The notes beneath the pieces are model-generated. The model saw nothing but the letters and a program-made list of their open reading frames with translations, searched no databases and had not been told where the DNA came from. 64,000 nucleotides of DNA, taken from positions 113,820-177,819 of the forward strand of contig PLWZ01000087.1 in assembly GCA_003151235.1 (NCBI GenBank). Direction: 5' to 3'. The position numbers were made by a program, and so were the translations under genes. Origin of the DNA: Acidimicrobiaceae bacterium. GTDB taxonomy: Bacteria > Actinomycetota > Acidimicrobiia > Acidimicrobiales > RAAP-2. Positions 60,845-64,000 of this stretch are shown piece by piece; the first letter of the stretch is position 1; each line of letters starts with the position of its first letter.

Positions 60845-62208
60845 AGGCGTTCGAAGCCGCGGAAACGCTCCCAGTCGGTCACCGACGATTCGAATGCGGC
60901 CAGTTCGATCCTCGCCATGTTGGAGTAATGGTCCACGACATCGTCGCCGAGGGCGAATCGGGCTATCTCGCTGTGCTCGAACAGCGCCGCCGCCTCGGCG
61001 AGGGTGCTCGGCACCTTGGGAAGGTCGGGGGCTGCGTAGGCGTTCCCGACAAATTCCGGCTCCAGAGTCAGGCCCTTTTCCACTCCGTGCAGCCCGCCCG
61101 CCACGAGGGCGGCGATGGCCAGGTACGGGTTGACGTCGCCTCCGGGGATCCGGTTTTCCACCCGGAGCGATGGGCCGTGCCCGATCACCCGCAGTGAGCA
61201 GGTCCGGTTGTCGTGCCCCCAGGCAACCGCCGTCGGGGCGAAGCTCCCCTCGGCGTAGCGCTTGTAGCTGTTGATGTTCGGTGCCAGAAAGAGCGTCATC
61301 TCGCGCAACGTGGCCAGCATGCCCGCCATGAACTGCCCGAAGACGCCGTCCGGGGCGCCGTCCTCCCCGGTCGTGAACACGGGATCGCCCTCGGCGTCGC
61401 GCAGCGAGACGTGGATGTGGCACGAGTTGCCCTCGCGCTCGTCGAACTTGGCCATGAAGGTGAGGCTCATGCCCTCCTGCGCCGCGATCTCCTTGGCCCC
61501 GGTCTTGTAGATGACGTGACCGTCGGATGTGGTGAGGATGTCCGAGTACTTGAAGGCGATCTCGTGCTGCCCGAGGTTGCACTCGCCCTTGGCCGACTCC
61601 GGCTTGAGCCCGGCCCCGGCCATCTGATTGCGGATGCGGCGGAGGAGCGGCTCGATGCGGGCGGTGCCGAGCATGGAGTAGTCGACGTTGTAGAGGTTGG
61701 CCGGGGTGAGACCGCGGTAGGCCTTCCCCCAGGCCTCCTCGTAGGTGTCGCGGAACACGATGAACTCGAGCTCGGTCCCGGCGAGGCCCGTCCAGCCGCG
61801 TTCGGCCAGTCGATCAACTTGGCGCCGCAGGATCTGGCGGGGCGACGCCACGACCGGCGAACCGTCGGCCCACTCCAAGTCGGCCAGAACGAGCGCGGTC
61901 CCCGGCTGCCACGGGATCAGCCGCATCGTGTCCATGTCGGGCCGCATCACGAAGTCCCCGTAGCCGCGGTCCCACGACGACATCGCGTATCCGCCCACCG
62001 TGTTCATTTCCACGTCGACGGCCAACAGATAGTTGCACCCCTCGGCAGCGTTGGGCACGACCTCCTCCAAGAAGTACGGCGCGTGGCACCGCTTGCCTTG
62101 GAGGCGCCCCTGCATGTCCGTGATCGCGAGGAGGACCGTGTCCACCTCGCCCTGTTCGACCAGGTGGCGCAGCTCCTCGAGGGAGACGGCGCCCCCTGGT
62201 TCGCTCAC
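60841..62208 (-). CDS. Gamma-glutamyl-amine synthetase (glutamine-synthetase family, PuuA/GlnA3-4-like)
   Basis: A 455-residue member of the glutamine synthetase family, without the regulatory adenylylation segment of GSI. Visible: LLAITDMQGRLQGKRC, catalytic-domain metal Glu in AGTELEFIVFRDTYEEAWG, KGECNLGQHEIAFKYSD, MAKFDEREGNSCHIHVSL and WGHDNRTCSLRVIGHGPSLRVENRIPGGDVNPYLAIAALVAGG. It ligates glutamate to an amine with ATP, protecting it for oxidation. The divergence from true GS motifs and the operon suggest a polyamine or amino-alcohol as acceptor. GTG 62208 overlaps the permease stop by four bases. Confidence 0.87.
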   Translation of the reverse strand: MSEPGGAVSLEELRHLVEQGEVDTVLLAITDMQGRLQGKRCHAPYFLEEVVPNAAEGCNYLLAVDVEMNTVGGYAMSSWDRGYGDFVMRPDMDTMRLIPWQPGTALVLADLEWADGSPVVASPRQILRRQVDRLAERGWTGLAGTELEFIVFRDTYEEAWGKAYRGLTPANLYNVDYSMLGTARIEPLLRRIRNQMAGAGLKPESAKGECNLGQHEIAFKYSDILTTSDGHVIYKTGAKEIAAQEGMSLTFMAKFDEREGNSCHIHVSLRDAEGDPVFTTGEDGAPDGVFGQFMAGMLATLREMTLFLAPNINSYKRYAEGSFAPTAVAWGHDNRTCSLRVIGHGPSLRVENRIPGGDVNPYLAIAALVAGGLHGVEKGLTLEPEFVGNAYAAPDLPKVPSTLAEAAALFEHSEIARFALGDDVVDHYSNMARIELAAFESSVTDWERFRGFERL

Positions 62209-63749
62209 CCGGCGCGCTCCAGCTGAGCCTCGATGGCTTCGAGCGCTGCCTCGTCACCCTGGACGCGGGGTCCGGTGAACCACTTTCGTGCGCTCACGAG
62301 CCAGTAGATGCCCGAGTACAAGAGGACGACCCCCACCGCGACCGGCGTGTAGTTGAAGTTGTGCCAGGTGATCGGGCTGGCTGTCGGGAGCACGAACAAG
62401 ACCGTGATGACCCCGACCCAGGCGACCCCGACCCATCCGACGACGGCGCTCCACTTCCCTAGGGCCCATGGTCCCGGGGTGAACCCGCTGCCGGCCAGGC
62501 GACGTAGCAACGTCGGGATCACATAGGCAATGTAGAGGCCGATGACCGAGATCGAGATCACCGCCCCGTAGGCGACGGAACTCCACATCGATGGGATCGC
62601 CAAGATGAACGCGAAAACGACGGCGAAGTAGACGGCCCGGCTGGGCGTGCGCGTGCGGGGATTGATGTGGTGCCAGAAGTTGGAACCGGGGATGGCCCCG
62701 TCTCTTGAGAAGGCGTAGATCATCCGAGAGTTCGCGGTGACCGAGGCCATGCCGCAATAGGCCTGGGCGACCATCGCGACCACGAGAAGCCACTCTCCGC
62801 CGTGACGCCCGATGGCGTCGATCCAGATCTGCACCGGGGGCACGCCGGTCTTCGACGCGAGGGCGGAGGCGTAGTTGTTGGTGATGGCGTAGGTGATCCC
62901 GACGAGGAGCACGAAGCCGGCGATCAGCGACACCCAGATGGAGCGGACGATCCCCTTCGGCCCAGCCACGCCCGGGTTGTGGGTTTCCTCGGTCATGTGG
63001 GCGGAGGCATCGAAACCGGTGAAGGTGTACTGCGCGAGCAGCAACCCGATCATGAAGACGTAGAACCGGTTGTGGAACCCGGTCTCGTTCACCAGTCTCG
63101 TGAAGACGAACGACGCCGACGCGTGGTGCGCCGGAACGGCCAGAAGGACGATGACGATGAGAAGGACACCCAAGATGTGCCACCAGACGCTCACGTCAGA
63201 AAGAAAGGCGACGAGCCGAACGCCGCGGATGTTGATGACGGCATGCACCAGGAGAATGCCGGCGTAGATGATCAGGGTGTGTCCGGGCGTCGCTGCCCAA
63301 CCGGTGGTCAGGTTCAAGAACGCGTTAAAGAAGAGCGAGAATCCGTAGTCGATGCCGGCGGTTACTGCGACCTGTCCGAGCAGGTTGAACCATCCGGTGA
63401 ACCAGCTCCAGGCCGCCCCATTACGCCTGGCCAGCTTGGCCGACCAGTAGTAGAGGCCACCGGCCGTCGGATACGCCGAACACACCTCGGCCATGCCGAG
63501 GCCGACGATCAGCGTCATGAGCCCGACGAAGATCCATCCCCACGTCATGTCGACGGGTCCACCGTTCGTCATGGCGATCCCATACGCCGTCAGGCATCCG
63601 GAGAGGATGGAGATGATGGTGAACGAAACGGCGAAATTAGAGAAGCCGCTCATCCGCCGCTGCAGCTCCTGCGCATAGCCGAGCGAGTGCAGTTTGGCGG
63701 TGTCTGCGTCCGCGATTGGTGTCGCCGACGGGTCTCCCGTGACCGTCAT
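62205..63749 (-). CDS. APC-family amine/amino-acid permease
   Basis: A 514-residue transporter with about 12 membrane spans (LQRRMSGFSNFAVSFTIISILSGCLTAYGIAM near the start, VDMTWGWIFVGLMTLIVGLGMAEVCSAYPTAGGLYYWSAKLA, later GFDASAHMTEETHNPG). It matches the amino-acid/polyamine-organocation superfamily, close to the GabP/ethanolamine/putrescine group. A cytoplasmic acidic C-terminal tail (DEAALEAIEAQLERAG) follows the last span. It is the first gene of the operon and would bring in the amine to be glutamylated. GAGGGGG precedes ATG 63749. It diverges from the leader peptide at the right edge. Confidence 0.85.
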   Translation of the reverse strand: MTVTGDPSATPIADADTAKLHSLGYAQELQRRMSGFSNFAVSFTIISILSGCLTAYGIAMTNGGPVDMTWGWIFVGLMTLIVGLGMAEVCSAYPTAGGLYYWSAKLARRNGAAWSWFTGWFNLLGQVAVTAGIDYGFSLFFNAFLNLTTGWAATPGHTLIIYAGILLVHAVINIRGVRLVAFLSDVSVWWHILGVLLIVIVLLAVPAHHASASFVFTRLVNETGFHNRFYVFMIGLLLAQYTFTGFDASAHMTEETHNPGVAGPKGIVRSIWVSLIAGFVLLVGITYAITNNYASALASKTGVPPVQIWIDAIGRHGGEWLLVVAMVAQAYCGMASVTANSRMIYAFSRDGAIPGSNFWHHINPRTRTPSRAVYFAVVFAFILAIPSMWSSVAYGAVISISVIGLYIAYVIPTLLRRLAGSGFTPGPWALGKWSAVVGWVGVAWVGVITVLFVLPTASPITWHNFNYTPVAVGVVLLYSGIYWLVSARKWFTGPRVQGDEAALEAIEAQLERAG

Positions 63750-63866
63750 GCTTGCCCCCTCCTCAAACCAGGTGCCCGAACTGAACCAGCCACCCCGGTT
63801 CCTGTCAACCGTGATCGTGACAAGGCCTTTTTCGTCACCGACGGATTTCGTCGTGCCCGGTGGTGG

Positions 63867-63896
63867 TTGACGACCGGGCGATGCTTGGGCGAGACT
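63867..63896 (+). promoter_or_regulatory. Promoter of the right-edge leader
   Basis: TTGACG (63867-63872), an 18-base spacer and GAGACT (63891-63896) form a promoter. The leader ATG lies ten bases beyond the -10 element, the same near-leaderless arrangement as the leu leader. Confidence 0.5.
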
Positions 63897-63906
63897 AAGA
63901 CCCCTT

Positions 63907-63945
63907 ATGCCGTCTACCACCGACCGCGTAGTCATCATCGTGTAG
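63907..63945 (+). CDS. Branched-chain (Val/Ile) leader peptide, 12 aa
   Basis: ATG to TAG encodes MPSTTDRVVIIV. The last five codons specify Val, Val, Ile, Ile, Val, as in the ilv leader. The following hairpin (63944-63969) overlaps the stop, and an intrinsic terminator (63975-63999) lies beyond. The controlled gene starts past the window edge; a branched-chain amino acid biosynthesis gene is expected (inference). Confidence 0.82.
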   Translation: MPSTTDRVVIIV

Positions 63946-63969
63946 GCACGCGCCCCCCGGTGCGTGCCT
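63944..63969 (+). promoter_or_regulatory. Hairpin at the right-edge leader stop codon
   Basis: Arms AGGCACGC (63944-63951) and GCGTGCCT (63962-63969) are perfect eight-base complements around a ten-base loop. The 5' arm overlaps the leader TAG. Confidence 0.6.
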
Positions 63970-63974
63970 GCTCG

Positions 63975-63999
63975 ACCGTCCACTTGGTGGGCGGTTTTT
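63975..63999 (+). terminator. Right-edge attenuator terminator
   Basis: ACCGTCCAC (63975-63983) pairs with GTGGGCGGT (63987-63995, one T-G pair) around a three-base loop, with five T residues at 63995-63999. It ends just inside the window, so the leader attenuator is complete but its structural gene is not visible. Confidence 0.75.
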
Positions 64000-64000
64000 C

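Overview
The window is high-GC DNA, almost fully coding, from an actinobacterium; an uncultured or little-studied member of the Acidimicrobiia is my best guess (inference). Supporting signs are many GTG starts, 4-base GTGA/ATGA overlaps between operon genes, many start codons lying 6-8 bases downstream of a TANNNT -10 box (leaderless transcripts), a mycothiol-type DsbA-like reductase, an F420-type LLM oxidoreductase and a PASTA-domain Ser/Thr kinase. No rRNA, complete tRNA, CRISPR array, insertion sequence or prophage was seen.

Layout. 1-5.8 kb: end of ileS, then a minus-strand alpha-E/transglutaminase fusion with its circularly permuted ATP-grasp partner, then a succinate-semialdehyde dehydrogenase. 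5.8-12.6 kb: cysteine desulfurase, mnmA, ligA, a PASTA kinase and a small Cys-rich protein. 12.6-18 kb: small metabolic and hypothetical genes, a PHP-domain protein and a phosphotransferase. 18-25 kb: acyl-CoA metabolism (two crotonases, acyl-CoA carboxylase beta, acyl-CoA dehydrogenase, TetR regulator, HMG-CoA-lyase-like protein, LLM oxidoreductase). 25-29.6 kb: ACT-domain protein, a Met/His-rich membrane protein, an MFE-2-like SDR, an SCP2 protein and a hydrolase. 29.6-35 kb: gatCAB and an MMPL exporter. 35-48 kb: amino-acid biosynthesis (ilvD, ilvBNC, serC, a class I aminotransferase, serA), interrupted by a DUF1800/DUF1501 pair. 48-52 kb: a SipW-type signal peptidase with two secreted TasA/CalY-like proteins, one carrying a LamG-like domain. 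52.5-58 kb: leuA facing greA-leuC-leuD, with a small islet between them holding hicB, a frameshifted hicA and a tRNA-3'-end-like fragment. 58-63.7 kb: a five-gene gamma-glutamylation amine/amino-alcohol catabolic operon.

Regulation. Three branched-chain amino-acid attenuators can be read directly. Each has a near-leaderless leader peptide, a hairpin at its stop codon and an intrinsic terminator. The peptides are MSTRARSFATILVIVT before ilvBNC, MTRTTVLLLT before leuA, and MPSTTDRVVIIV at the right edge, whose target gene lies outside the window. serC and the neighbouring aminotransferase appear to start from one symmetrical bidirectional promoter with overlapping -10 elements. An operator-like inverted repeat lies between the TetR gene and the acyl-CoA dehydrogenase, and an 18-bp perfect palindrome lies between the TasA-like gene and the leu leader.

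The most interesting regions are the SipW/TasA-like secretion module, the set of BCAA attenuators, and the gamma-glutamylation operon, where a short-chain dehydrogenase stands in place of the PuuB oxidase.
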